Source: an uncultured Bacilli bacterium
GTDB taxonomy: Bacteria > Bacillota_I > Bacilli_A > RF39 > UBA660
Reading direction: 5' to 3'
Length of the DNA stretch: 64,000 nucleotides
Assembly (NCBI GenBank): GCA_934168205.1
Contig: CAKPMX010000004.1
Coordinates: 59,971-123,970, forward strand
Position numbers and translations under genes: made by a program. Numbering within the stretch: position 1 is the first letter of the stretch; each line of letters starts with the position of its first letter. The notes beneath the pieces were generated by a model. The model worked only from the letters and a program-made list of their open reading frames with translations. It was not told the DNA's origin and ran no database searches. Below, piece after piece: positions 18,004-26,729 of this stretch.

Positions 18004-21000
18004 ATGGATAGAAAAAATAAAACAAAGGGTTTTTCTTTAGTTGAGATACTAGCTGCTATAGTTATTCTAGGATTATTGTCAACAATCGCAATAGTTAGTG
18101 TTAACTATATTTTAAGAAAAGCAGAACAAGAATATTATAAATCACAAAAAGATGAGATAATATTAGCTGCTAAAAGTTATACTCAAGATAATCGTAATTC
18201 TTTACCTAAAAGAGTAGGCATGAGAACAGAAATAAAACTATCAACTTTACAAGCAAAGAAATACATTGGTAAGGTTGTTGATAGACATAAGAATGAATGT
18301 AATGCAAACGAAACAATAGTTCAAGTGTTTAAATATGATAAGACACATTACAGTTATTCTGTCACTTTAGTATGTCCAAGTTATAAAGCAACAGAAAACA
18401 CCGAAGGTAGTAATGACAGCACAATAAATTTTGAGTATTCTGGCGTTACTTCAGAAAATATTAACTATAAGAACGTAAAAGCAACTATCACCATGAAAGA
18501 TGAAGATAAAATAGCTAGCTACAGTTACATCGTTTATAGAAATGGTACAGAAGTAAAAAATTCAGGTGACATTGAAGGAAAATTAAAGAAAGAAATAAAA
18601 ATAACCGTTCCATTAGAGAAATATGTTCCAGGAGATATTGAAATAAAAGTGATGGTTACTGATCAATTTGGTGCTCAAAGAACAGAAACATCTAGTAAAT
18701 CAATAAGAAATGGAAATGCTCCAAAATGTGAAGTCATTAAAGAAAATAACGAATGGACAAATAATCCACCAGTTGAGATATCTGTAAAATGTATAAGTAA
18801 TTCCAATAAAGGTTGTAAAAAAGATGTTTATACCCAAATTTTTAACGAATCAGCAGAAAAAGGAACAATACTTATGGAAGATAAAGAGGAAAATAAAGGA
18901 GACTGTACAGCAAATGTAAAAATCGATAGGGAACCACCTTCAACACCAGTAATTGATAATAAATATCATGATACCTGGGTAAATAAAAACTATACTATAA
19001 AAATAACTTCAGTTGATGAAACATCAGGTATCAAACAATTTGAATATCGTTATCCAAATTCAACTCGAGAAGCAGCAGATGGCAAGCCAGAAAATGAATG
19101 GCATGTTTGGGAAAATTCATCTAAAAAAGCAGGTGACAAGACACCATTTGAAAGTACTGAATTTAAAAGAGAAAGAGGAGAAGTCCTTGAGGTAAGAGCT
19201 GTTGATTATGCAGGTAATTATTCTAAAGTGTCAACAACAATAATTAAAATAGATAAAACAGCACCGACAATATTAACAATAAACAATCCTTATCTAAATA
19301 CCTGGTTCAATAAAGCACAATATGACGCTAATAATAATGCTTATGTTATAACAATAACATCTCAAGATAATTTATCAGGTATTTCATATCACCAATATAA
19401 ATATCCAAGCTCAACAAATTCTTGGAAGAAATATGATAATTCTGGTAATCCGGATGAATCAACAAATAAAGAAAAGTATACATTCGCAACAACACCATTT
19501 AAAAAGGATAGAGATGAAAAAGTACTTTTCCAAGTATGTGATAGAGCTGGAAATTGTACGGAGGGAGATTCATATATCAAACTTGATAAGACTCCACCAA
19601 AAATAACAATTAATAATCCATATCCAAACTGGTTCAATAAATCAGCATATAATAACAATAGCAATGCATTTAAAATAACGTCAACAGCAACAGATAAAAC
19701 ATCAGGTTTAGCCAGTCATGACTATAAACATAGTGATGAATCATCTTGGACAACTAAAAGTTTATCATCTAGTAGTACTGTTAAATCAGATAAAATAGAA
19801 ACTGGACCATATAAAACAGAAATGAATAAGAGTATAACATTTAGAGCATATGATAATGCAGGAAACAAAGCGGAAAGCTCAACAAATATAAAAGTAGATA
19901 TAACAGCACCAAGTTGTTCAATATCTGCATCAGGAACATCGGGTAATTCTAATTGGTATATTTCAAATGTTACAGTAACTTTAAAACCAACAGATACTGG
20001 TCCAGCAGGAGTTTCTTGTTACGGACTTAGTTCAAGTTCAAATGTGACTTGCGGCGCAACATCTTCCGGAACACAGCGAGATACATCTGGTGCCACATGG
20101 CATGGAATAGTAAGAGATGGCGCTGGTAACAGCGCAGTATGTAGTTCAAATACAATAAAAGTAGATACAACTCCACCAACAATCAACTTGAAGTTTGTAC
20201 CATCAAGTAACACAAGTACATATGTATATAGTAATTCTTTTTCAGGAACTAAATCAGCTTCAATTTCATCATGGCAAAACCAATTACTAAAAGATTATGT
20301 TACATTTTCAGATTCAGGTTCAGGTATATCAGGTAATCTAACTGCTAAATATAATAGCCCAGGAGCAAAAAGACCAAATACCACAATAAGTGCTACAAAT
20401 ATAAATAGAAATAGAACATCAGGTAGTTATTCAAGCAATTTAGAGGATGGATATCGATATATGGAATATTCTGTATCTGATAAAGCAGGTAATGAAACAC
20501 TTGTTAAATTTAAAGTAAATATTGATACTGAAGATCCAACATGTAGTATATCAGTAAATAAAAGTCCAGATGGCGATAACGGTTGGTATAAGACAAATCC
20601 AACAATAACATTAAATAAAAAAGATGCTTCAGAGCCATGCCCATCAGGAGTATCATCATATGGATTAAGTACTGGAAATTATACAACGAATGGCACTGAT
20701 TCTAAAACAATATCTTATAATACAACAGACACTGGAAAATGGTATGGAAAAGTAGTAGACAAAGCTGGTAATTACGGTACATGTACTCGTTCATCAATAA
20801 AAGTAGATACAACACCACCGTCTGGTTCTATAACAATGTTAGGAACAACCATAACTGATCATTATGACTTTGGAACCGTAAAATCAAAAGTTCCATCATT
20901 GAAAATAACCGGTTCGGATTCAACATCAGGTATCGTCACATCTGGTAATATTAGATTTAATGCAGCTGGACTATCATCATGTGGCTATAATGACAATTTA

Positions 21001-21522
21001 ATATATAACAAACCATATAATTTAGCAACTGGCAGTTATACTCTTAGCAATCCGTTAACATCAGATGGTTGTCGTTATATAAATGTAACATTAAAAGACA
21101 AAGCCGGTAATAGTAGAGAAATAAAAGCACTAGTAAATCAAAGTACAACGCCTGTTGATAATAACCCTGATGGTGTTTGCACATACATAGATATTAATGT
21201 AAAAACAGCGAAAGCTAAAAATGGAAGTCCTATTTCATGGAGCAATTGTAATTGTGGTAAATCTCACACAACAGCTCATTATATTGTTTGTAAGCACAAT
21301 GGTAAATACTATGACAAAAGATATTACTATAGAACCATAAAAGGAGATTCAACAACAGATATAAGCCCTACCTTCGTTTGCCCTAATGCTTTAAATGCAG
21401 GAGATGTAGGTAGAATAAATGCAGGTGAAACGATAAATAGAACAGTAGGTGGAGTAAAACACAAATTCTTAACGACATCTCAAAGTAGTACAATAACTTG
21501 GTGGCCACAATATAAATTTTAA
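18004..21522 (+). CDS. giant prepilin-like protein with Ig-like AGN repeats and Cys-rich C-terminus
   Basis: A 1172-aa protein; AAAGG lies 9 nt before ATG 18004. It has the same 9-residue leader and FSLVE prepilin motif as its neighbour, so it should be processed by a prepilin peptidase and inserted by its hydrophobic helix. The head is followed by about seven Ig-like repeats (residues roughly 310-1010) with SGI, YDxAGN and VDTTPP blocks. The last 150 residues form a distinct domain with cysteine pairs (CTYIDINV, NCNCGKS, YIVCKHNG, FVCPNA). Normal pilins are 120-200 aa, so this is far longer and may be a tip adhesin or a surface fibre built on a pilin anchor. No pilus assembly genes are in the window. 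Confidence 0.8.
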   Translation: MDRKNKTKGFSLVEILAAIVILGLLSTIAIVSVNYILRKAEQEYYKSQKDEIILAAKSYTQDNRNSLPKRVGMRTEIKLSTLQAKKYIGKVVDRHKNECNANETIVQVFKYDKTHYSYSVTLVCPSYKATENTEGSNDSTINFEYSGVTSENINYKNVKATITMKDEDKIASYSYIVYRNGTEVKNSGDIEGKLKKEIKITVPLEKYVPGDIEIKVMVTDQFGAQRTETSSKSIRNGNAPKCEVIKENNEWTNNPPVEISVKCISNSNKGCKKDVYTQIFNESAEKGTILMEDKEENKGDCTANVKIDREPPSTPVIDNKYHDTWVNKNYTIKITSVDETSGIKQFEYRYPNSTREAADGKPENEWHVWENSSKKAGDKTPFESTEFKRERGEVLEVRAVDYAGNYSKVSTTIIKIDKTAPTILTINNPYLNTWFNKAQYDANNNAYVITITSQDNLSGISYHQYKYPSSTNSWKKYDNSGNPDESTNKEKYTFATTPFKKDRDEKVLFQVCDRAGNCTEGDSYIKLDKTPPKITINNPYPNWFNKSAYNNNSNAFKITSTATDKTSGLASHDYKHSDESSWTTKSLSSSSTVKSDKIETGPYKTEMNKSITFRAYDNAGNKAESSTNIKVDITAPSCSISASGTSGNSNWYISNVTVTLKPTDTGPAGVSCYGLSSSSNVTCGATSSGTQRDTSGATWHGIVRDGAGNSAVCSSNTIKVDTTPPTINLKFVPSSNTSTYVYSNSFSGTKSASISSWQNQLLKDYVTFSDSGSGISGNLTAKYNSPGAKRPNTTISATNINRNRTSGSYSSNLEDGYRYMEYSVSDKAGNETLVKFKVNIDTEDPTCSISVNKSPDGDNGWYKTNPTITLNKKDASEPCPSGVSSYGLSTGNYTTNGTDSKTISYNTTDTGKWYGKVVDKAGNYGTCTRSSIKVDTTPPSGSITMLGTTITDHYDFGTVKSKVPSLKITGSDSTSGIVTSGNIRFNAAGLSSCGYNDNLIYNKPYNLATGSYTLSNPLTSDGCRYINVTLKDKAGNSREIKALVNQSTTPVDNNPDGVCTYIDINVKTAKAKNGSPISWSNCNCGKSHTTAHYIVCKHNGKYYDKRYYYRTIKGDSTTDISPTFVCPNALNAGDVGRINAGETINRTVGGVKHKFLTTSQSSTITWWPQYKF
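18056..19832 (+). repeat. about 1.78-kb direct repeat, copy 2 (partner 15811-17587)
   Basis: Second copy of the repeat, within the 1172-aa prepilin-like gene. See the entry at 15811. Confidence 0.85.
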
Positions 21523-21569
21523 TTAAAAGCAATTCTACCATATCAATTCAAAGGATGTGATTTTCAAAA

Positions 21570-22013
21570 ATGAAAAAGAAACAGAAATATCTAATAGGAC
21601 TTATCATAATAGCGATACTTTTACTTGGTACAGGATTATTACTTTGTTTTAATAATTCTTCTACCAATAAACTAAAAAATAATACAAAAAGTAATAAAGA
21701 CTATTTTGATAATATAACTGGTAAGCATTGTATAAAAAATCTATGTATAGAGTCGGTAGAAGTTAGTTATATAGTTGAAGCAAAACAAGGTAATTTAAAG
21801 TTTAAACTTACAAATACCGATAAAAGTAAAAAACAAGAATCAGGTAGTTTTACTTTTACACCTAACTCATCAACAGAATTAACAGCTTATTATGATGAAA
21901 TACCTGCAGGAGAATCAGTAGATGTAAAAATTACTTTTGCTGATAAAAAAGTAATTAACATGACTGATTATAAATTAACTAACTTAGAAACTGGTACAAA
22001 CGATAAAATATAA
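21570..22013 (+). CDS. small anchored extracytoplasmic protein after the prepilin genes
   Basis: A 147-aa protein with an N-terminal Lys-rich patch, one hydrophobic helix (about residues 7-27) and an exported domain. The domain has a Cys pair (KHCIKNLC) and a beta-rich, immunoglobulin-like pattern (LKFKLTN ... SGSFTFTPNSSTEL ... VDVKITFADKKV). Ribosome site AAGGATGTGA upstream. It probably belongs to the surface locus, serving the giant proteins as the small anchored proteins serve the minus-strand ones. No family recognised. A terminator follows. Confidence 0.65.
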   Translation: MKKKQKYLIGLIIIAILLLGTGLLLCFNNSSTNKLKNNTKSNKDYFDNITGKHCIKNLCIESVEVSYIVEAKQGNLKFKLTNTDKSKKQESGSFTFTPNSSTELTAYYDEIPAGESVDVKITFADKKVINMTDYKLTNLETGTNDKI

Positions 22014-22022
22014 TTAACACGT

Positions 22023-22049
22023 AAAGCACTAACTTTCTAGTGCTTTTTT
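22023..22049 (+). terminator. rho-independent terminator
   Basis: The stem AAAGCACTA / TAGTGCTTT with a 6-nt loop is followed by T residues. It closes the prepilin-side transcript. Confidence 0.85.
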
Positions 22050-22050
22050 C

Positions 22051-22103
22051 TTGACTAAAAAACATATATATAATATCATGAATATATGAACAAATAATCA
22101 TAT
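22051..22103 (+). promoter_or_regulatory. promoter and probable ArsR-type operator of the metal-efflux operon
   Basis: TTGACT (22051-22056), 17-nt spacer, TATCAT (22074-22079). Just downstream, ATATGA-8-TCATAT (22084-22103) forms an inverted repeat whose left arm ATATATGAACA matches the usual SmtB/CzrA operator half-site. Autoregulation is inferred. Confidence 0.5.
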
Positions 22104-22114
22104 GAGAGGTGAAT

Positions 22115-22411
22115 ATGAAACTACATAGTAAAGAACTACTATATGGACTTAGTGAGTTCTATAAAATTTTTGGCGATCAAACTAGATTAAGAATACTAGA
22201 TGTCTTATTAAATAAACCATTATGTGTAAATGAAATAAGTGAACTACTTGATATGACTCAATCAGCAATATCACATCAATTAAAAAACTTACGTGCATCA
22301 AATCTTGTAAAAACAGAGAAAATAGGCAAAAACGTATATTATAGTATTAGTGATGAACATATAAAAATAATATTAAAATATGGATTAGAACATATATCGG
22401 AGGTAATGTAA
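22115..22411 (+). CDS. ArsR/SmtB-family metal-sensing repressor
   Basis: A 98-aa winged-helix regulator. The recognition helix region reads DMTQSAISHQLKNLRAS. The last helix contains D-x-H and, 11 residues later, H-x-x-E (DEH ... EHISE). This spacing exactly matches the alpha5 zinc site of SmtB and CzrA. The alpha3N Cys set of CadC is incomplete (only PLCV), so zinc or a similar ion through the alpha5 site is expected rather than Cd/Pb through thiolates. ATG 22115 has GAGAGGTG upstream; a GTG at 22109 lies within that site. Its stop overlaps the ATPase start by one base, so the two form an operon. It should repress its own promoter until metal binds. Confidence 0.85.
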   Translation: MKLHSKELLYGLSEFYKIFGDQTRLRILDVLLNKPLCVNEISELLDMTQSAISHQLKNLRASNLVKTEKIGKNVYYSISDEHIKIILKYGLEHISEVM

Positions 22412-24225
22412 TGAAAAAAGCATTTAATGAAGACGTAGCTAGAATAATTATAAGTGTTTTACTATTTACAATTTCACTATTTTTACCAAGTACACCTAAA
22501 TTAATTCTTCTAATATTAAGTTATATAATCATAAGTTATGAAATATATATGGAAGCCTTTGAAAACTTAAAAGAAAAAGAAATTTTTAATGAAAATTTTC
22601 TTATGATTATAGCAACCATAGGAGCCTTCGCAATAGGTAGTTACCAAGAAGCCGTTATGGTAATGTTACTATTTGAAATAGGTGAGTACTTATCAGATTT
22701 AGCTGTTGCGAATAGTAAAAAATCCATTACTAAATTGATGGACTTACGTAGTGAAACAATCAATTTACTTAAAGATAATGAAATAGAAAAAGTATCAATT
22801 AAAAAAGCTAAACTAGATGATATATTTGTTGTTTTACCTGGTGAAAAAGTAGCTTTAGATGGTATTGTTATAGAAGGTACTAGTTATTTAGATACTTCAT
22901 CATTAACTGGAGAATCAACTCCTAGAAAAGCAACTGTTAATGATTTAGTATTATCAGGTACTATTAATAAAGATTCGATATTAAAAGTAAAAGCAACATC
23001 TACATATAAGACCTCAACAGCAACAAGAATAATTGATTTAATAGAAAATTCTAATAATAAGAAAACAGATACAGAAAACTTTATTCGCAAATTTTCGAAA
23101 ATATATACTCCAATAATTGTAGCCTTAGCCCTAATTATTGCTATAATACCAAGCCTTATAACTGGAAATTTTCAAACCTGGCTATATAGAGCTTTAGTCT
23201 TTCTAGTAACATCATGTCCATGTGCTTTAGTAATATCTGTACCATTAGGATACTTTTCGGGAATAGGTAGAGCCAGTAAAGAAGGAATTCTAATTAAAGG
23301 AAGTAGAGAACTAGAACGTCTTGCTAATATCGATTATTTAGCCCTAGATAAAACAGGAACAATAACAGAAGGAGTATTTGAAGTTACAAAAGTAGAAAGT
23401 AAAAACTTAAAAGAAAAAGAATTTATTCAATTAGTAGCATCAGCTGAAGCTAATTCAATTCATCCTATTGCGAAAGCTATAGTTAATTACAATAAAGAAA
23501 AAGTTTTATCCTCAAGTAATCATAAAGAATATTCAGGAAAAGGTATATCTTCTACAATTGATAATAAAGAAGTATTACTTGGTAATAAAAAGTTAATGGA
23601 TGAAAATAATATTAAAATCCCAGTAGAAAAATCTTTAGGAACTATAATATACGTCGCAATTGATAATAAATATGAAGGTTATATTGTAATATCAGATCGT
23701 ATTAAAAAAAGTAGTTATAAACTATCTACATTAAAAGATGAATTCAAAGATATTATGATTTTATCAGGTGATAATGAAGATGTAACTTCAGCTATTGCCA
23801 AAGAGGTAAAAATAAAAACATATTATAATAATTTATTACCAGTAGATAAAGTAAATAAAATAAAAGAATATCAAAAGCAAGGCTTAGTAATGTTCATTGG
23901 TGATGGCATTAATGATGCACCTGTAATTAAAATATCTGATATAGGAGTATCCATGGGTAATCTTGGATCTGATGCCGCAATAGAAGCAAGTGATATCGTT
24001 ATTATGCAAGATGATTTGTCAAAAGTAAAAACAGCTTTAAATGTTTCAAAACTAACAAAGCACAAAGTAAAAGCCAGTATCATTTTTGCTTTAATTATAA
24101 AGTTCATTGTCTTAGCTTTAGGTATCTTTGGTATAAGTACAATTTGGATGGCTGTATTTGCCGATGTAGGTGTAACACTACTTACAGTTTTAAATGTTTT
24201 AACAATATTATGGAAGAAAGTTTAA
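22411..24225 (+). CDS. cadA: P1B-type heavy-metal-exporting ATPase (CadA/ZntA-like)
   Basis: A 604-aa membrane ATPase. Motifs in order: GESTP, TGES in the actuator domain (about residues 165-170), the CPC metal-binding triplet in the membrane (about 268-270), phosphorylated DKTGT (Asp313), HPIAK (the HP motif of P1B enzymes) and GDGINDAP (about 498). A CPC triplet together with the neighbouring ArsR sensor points to Zn/Cd/Pb(II) export. The protein starts directly at the first membrane helices and lacks the usual N-terminal Cys-x-x-Cys metal-binding domain. Translationally coupled to the sensor gene. Confidence 0.88.
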   Translation: MKKAFNEDVARIIISVLLFTISLFLPSTPKLILLILSYIIISYEIYMEAFENLKEKEIFNENFLMIIATIGAFAIGSYQEAVMVMLLFEIGEYLSDLAVANSKKSITKLMDLRSETINLLKDNEIEKVSIKKAKLDDIFVVLPGEKVALDGIVIEGTSYLDTSSLTGESTPRKATVNDLVLSGTINKDSILKVKATSTYKTSTATRIIDLIENSNNKKTDTENFIRKFSKIYTPIIVALALIIAIIPSLITGNFQTWLYRALVFLVTSCPCALVISVPLGYFSGIGRASKEGILIKGSRELERLANIDYLALDKTGTITEGVFEVTKVESKNLKEKEFIQLVASAEANSIHPIAKAIVNYNKEKVLSSSNHKEYSGKGISSTIDNKEVLLGNKKLMDENNIKIPVEKSLGTIIYVAIDNKYEGYIVISDRIKKSSYKLSTLKDEFKDIMILSGDNEDVTSAIAKEVKIKTYYNNLLPVDKVNKIKEYQKQGLVMFIGDGINDAPVIKISDIGVSMGNLGSDAAIEASDIVIMQDDLSKVKTALNVSKLTKHKVKASIIFALIIKFIVLALGIFGISTIWMAVFADVGVTLLTVLNVLTILWKKV

Positions 24226-24240
24226 AAGACTTTCTTTTTA
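24214..24240 (+). terminator. rho-independent terminator overlapping the cadA stop
   Basis: The stem AAGAAAGT / ACTTTCTT with a 7-nt loop is followed by T residues. The left arm includes the last codons of the ATPase. Confidence 0.7.
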
Positions 24241-24277
24241 TGTTATAATTAAATAAATAAAGATAAGGAGAGAATTA

Positions 24278-24583
24278 ATGAGAAGAAGTATCGTAAGTGC
24301 AATTTTATTTGTAGTAGCTGGAATATTTTATCTTATTGCGGCAATGAAAGGAAATATTCCAATATATTATATTTTTAGTATTTTATTATTATTGTTTGGT
24401 GGAATTTACATTAGAAGAGCTCTTACTGAAAAGAAAGTAGAAGAGGAATCAAAAATAAAAAATAGCAAACAAAAAAACAATAAATTGAAAACTGTTGATA
24501 TTAAAAATATAAAAGTAAGTGAAGTAAAAAAAGATACAAATAAAGAAAAAAAGAGCAACAATAAATCTAGTAAACAAAAATAA
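24278..24583 (+). CDS. small two-TM membrane protein with Lys-rich tail
   Basis: A 101-aa protein with two hydrophobic segments (about residues 7-24 and 29-46) followed by a long Lys/Asn/Ser-rich cytoplasmic tail. AAGGAG precedes the ATG and TATAAT lies near 24244. No family recognised. The 3' half and everything to the next promoter are duplicated at 26361-26735. Confidence 0.6.
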   Translation: MRRSIVSAILFVVAGIFYLIAAMKGNIPIYYIFSILLLLFGGIYIRRALTEKKVEEESKIKNSKQKNNKLKTVDIKNIKVSEVKKDTNKEKKSNNKSSKQK

Positions 24584-24602
24584 TAATTAATAGTTATGAA
24601 AA

Positions 24603-24630
24603 AACTCTATCTAATGATGGAGTTTTTTTA
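24603..24630 (+). terminator. rho-independent terminator (copy 1 of duplicated segment)
   Basis: AAACTCTATC / GATGGAGTTT stem with TAAT loop and T7. The same hairpin with small changes recurs at 26581-26612. Confidence 0.85.
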
Positions 24631-24653
24631 TGTGATTCTTCGATTCTATTCAT

Positions 24654-24682
24654 TGACAAACAAATGTTTGTGCTGTAGTATA
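24654..24682 (+). promoter_or_regulatory. SOS-type promoter with LexA-like box (copy 1)
   Basis: TTGACA, 17-nt spacer, TAGTAT. The palindrome ACAAACA-AA-TGTTTGT (24657-24672) overlaps the -35 and spacer. It differs from the Staphylococcus-type LexA box CGAACAAATGTTCG only by symmetrical changes. The duplicate of this promoter at 26635 drives a dinD homologue, a known SOS gene, which supports LexA control. Here it drives only a short KilA-N-like fragment. Confidence 0.65.
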
Positions 24683-24747
24683 GTAAGACAAGATTATGGA
24701 AGTGTATTGTATGACCATAATCAATACATAAAGACAGGAGAAAAAGA

Positions 24748-24828
24748 TGAGTAATAATATCACAACTAAAATAAATGCAAAATATAATTTAATAGGTATT
24801 ATGAGGGTTAATAATAAAGATTATATTT
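24748..24828 (+). pseudogene. KilA-N-like N-terminal fragment
   Basis: A 26-codon frame with a good ribosome site (AGGAG) downstream of the LexA-like promoter. It ends in VNNKDYI before TAA, resembling the first strand of KilA-N domain proteins (…DYISLTDIA…). Probably the stub of a phage-type KilA-N gene lost by deletion. A following 25-30 codon frame near 24838 with several Cys is unassigned; the rest of 24830-25020 shows nothing recognisable. Confidence 0.3.
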
Positions 24829-24999
24829 AATTTATTATGGCAAATAGATATTGCTCCATGTGTGAAGTGAATTTGATTGATAGCAATTGTAACTCTACAA
24901 AGTATAATTTTTCTTTTGTACTGAAACTATAGTTATTATATGTAATTTAAGTTATAATTTAAGTAGGAGCTTTATTTTATAAAATTATTCAGGAAGTTG

Positions 25000-25135
25000 A
25001 TTAGTGAAAATTTTACAAAATAAATAAAATGAATTTTGAAACACATGCTAATATTGCTGCAGAAGTTATAGTTAAAAGGCCAAATAATGAAAAAGAGCAT
25101 ATGAGTCTCACATCTTGTCCTGTTTATTTGATGTG
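25000..25135 (+). pseudogene. RhuM fragment
   Basis: A frame reading FYKINKMNFETHANIAAEVIV then KEHMSLTS matches the central RhuM block (F-x-x-x-QNKM-x-x-A-x-x-x-x-TAAE(I/V) ... M-x-LT). The intact RhuM gene starting 140 nt downstream has FFQTVQNKMHYAVSNNTAAEIV at the same place. The rest of this copy is gone, so it is a remnant of a second RhuM gene. Confidence 0.55.
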
Positions 25136-25274
25136 ACATAATTTAATGAGTTAGTAGGTTTGCTTTATTTTAAAGGGAAGATAGCTTATAAGAATATAAA
25201 GTTATATGAAACAAGTAATAGGAATTTTTATGGCAATTTTAGTATAATAATTTCAATGAAAGGTGGTAAATAAA

Positions 25275-26255
25275 ATGGAAAACAATGGTAATTTATTAAT
25301 TTATGAAAATGATAATAATATTAGAGTAGAAGTTATCTTGCAAAATGAAAATATCTGGATGACGCAAGAACAAATTAGTAAATTGTATAATAAGGCAAAA
25401 TCTACAATAAATGAACATATAAAAAATATATATGAAGAAAATGAACTTTTAGAGATCGATACTATGAGAAAATTCGGAAATTCCGAATTTTCTACCAAAC
25501 CTACTAACTTTTACAATCTTGAACTGATAATTGCTGTTGGTTTTCGTGTGAAATCAAGTAATGGAACAAAGTTTAGAATATGGGCAAATGAAAAATTAAA
25601 AGAATATCTTGTAAAAGGTTATAATATAAATGTGGAACGCTTTAAAAATAATGGTTATGATCCTTATTTTGATGAACTATTAGATAAAATTCGTGATATT
25701 AGATCTAGCGAAAAAGTTTTTTGGAGGAAAATATTAGATATATATTCCACATCAATAGATTATAATCCTAAACAAGAGATAACCATTAATTTTTTTCAAA
25801 CTGTTCAAAATAAAATGCACTATGCTGTTTCAAACAATACTGCTGCTGAAATAGTTTTTAATAGAGTTGATAGCAATAAAGATAATATAGGACTTACTAA
25901 CTTTAAAGGCGATATGCCTACTAGAAAAGAAACAGAAATAGCTAAAAATTATTTGAAATTAGAAGAATTGCAAATATTAAATAGGCTTGTTTCAGCGTAT
26001 CCTGATGTGGCAGAAATTAATGCACTAAGGCACAAAACAATGACAATGAAAGATTGGATTAAAGAATTAGATGGATTTTTAACAATGACACATAACGATA
26101 TTTTAAATTCAAAAGGAACAGTATCACATGAAGAGACCTTAAAAAAGGCTCATGACGAATATGATAAATATATGCAAACACATTTAACTAAAGCGGAAAA
26201 AGATTATTTAGAAATTATGAATATTGAAGTAAAGGAAATAGACAAAAATAATTAA
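25275..26255 (+). CDS. rhuM: RhuM-family protein
   Basis: A 326-aa cytoplasmic protein of the RhuM family (COG3943, first noted as a Salmonella pathogenicity-island gene and common in mobile islands). Recognisable blocks in order: IWMTQEQISKLY with STINEHIKNI (DNA-binding-like N-terminus), NLELIIAVGFRVKSSNGTKFRIWAN, DELLDKIRDIRSSEKVFWRKILDIYSTSIDY, QNKMHYA, and MKDWIKELDGFL near the C-terminus. The molecular role is not established. ATG 25275 has AAAGGTGG 8 nt upstream; a GTG at 25263 overlaps that site. Lies among SOS-promoter and DinD/KilA-N genes, which fits a phage-like or defence-related island. Confidence 0.85.
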   Translation: MENNGNLLIYENDNNIRVEVILQNENIWMTQEQISKLYNKAKSTINEHIKNIYEENELLEIDTMRKFGNSEFSTKPTNFYNLELIIAVGFRVKSSNGTKFRIWANEKLKEYLVKGYNINVERFKNNGYDPYFDELLDKIRDIRSSEKVFWRKILDIYSTSIDYNPKQEITINFFQTVQNKMHYAVSNNTAAEIVFNRVDSNKDNIGLTNFKGDMPTRKETEIAKNYLKLEELQILNRLVSAYPDVAEINALRHKTMTMKDWIKELDGFLTMTHNDILNSKGTVSHEETLKKAHDEYDKYMQTHLTKAEKDYLEIMNIEVKEIDKNN

Positions 26256-26580
26256 TGTCATTTGGGATAGTTTATTGGAAAAATTATCCAAATGGTAAAA
26301 TAATGGAGACTGATACTATGCTTGCCAAAAATTGCCTACCAAAAGATAGATTCTAATAACTATGGAAAATCGAATTGGTATTTTATTATTATTGTTTGGA
26401 GGACTTTATATTAAAAGAACTATTACTGAGAAAAAATGGAAGAGGAAGTAAAACAAAAAAATAACAAGTTGAAAAATATTAATATTAAAAATATAAAAGT
26501 AAGTGAAGTAAAAAAAGATACAAATAAAAAAAAGAGCAACAATAAATCTAGTAAACAAAAATAATAAGTAATAGTTATAA

Positions 26581-26612
26581 AATAACTCTATCTAATGATG
26601 GAGTTATTTTTA
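26581..26612 (+). terminator. rho-independent terminator (copy 2)
   Basis: AATAACTCTATC / GATGGAGTTATT stem with TAAT loop and T run. The extra base pairs compared with copy 1 remain complementary. Confidence 0.8.
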
Positions 26613-26634
26613 TGTGATTCTTCAATTTCATCTA

Positions 26635-26663
26635 TTGACAAACAAATGTTTGCATTGTAGTAT
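26635..26663 (+). promoter_or_regulatory. SOS-type promoter of dinD (copy 2)
   Basis: TTGACA, 17-nt spacer, TAGTAT. The box ACAAACAAATGTTTGC at 26638-26653 is palindromic over 14 bases and covers the -35/spacer. DinD genes are LexA-regulated in Escherichia coli, so LexA is the obvious candidate regulator. Confidence 0.65.
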
Positions 26664-26729
26664 AGTAAGACAAGATTATGGAAGTGTATTGTATGACCGT
26701 AATTAATACATAGAGAAAGGAGAATAAAA

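Noticed and set aside
24694..24729. Classical H-type pseudoknot in the SOS leader
   Set aside because: The loop that must cross the first helix would have zero bases, so a full pseudoknot is not feasible; alternative hairpins are more likely.
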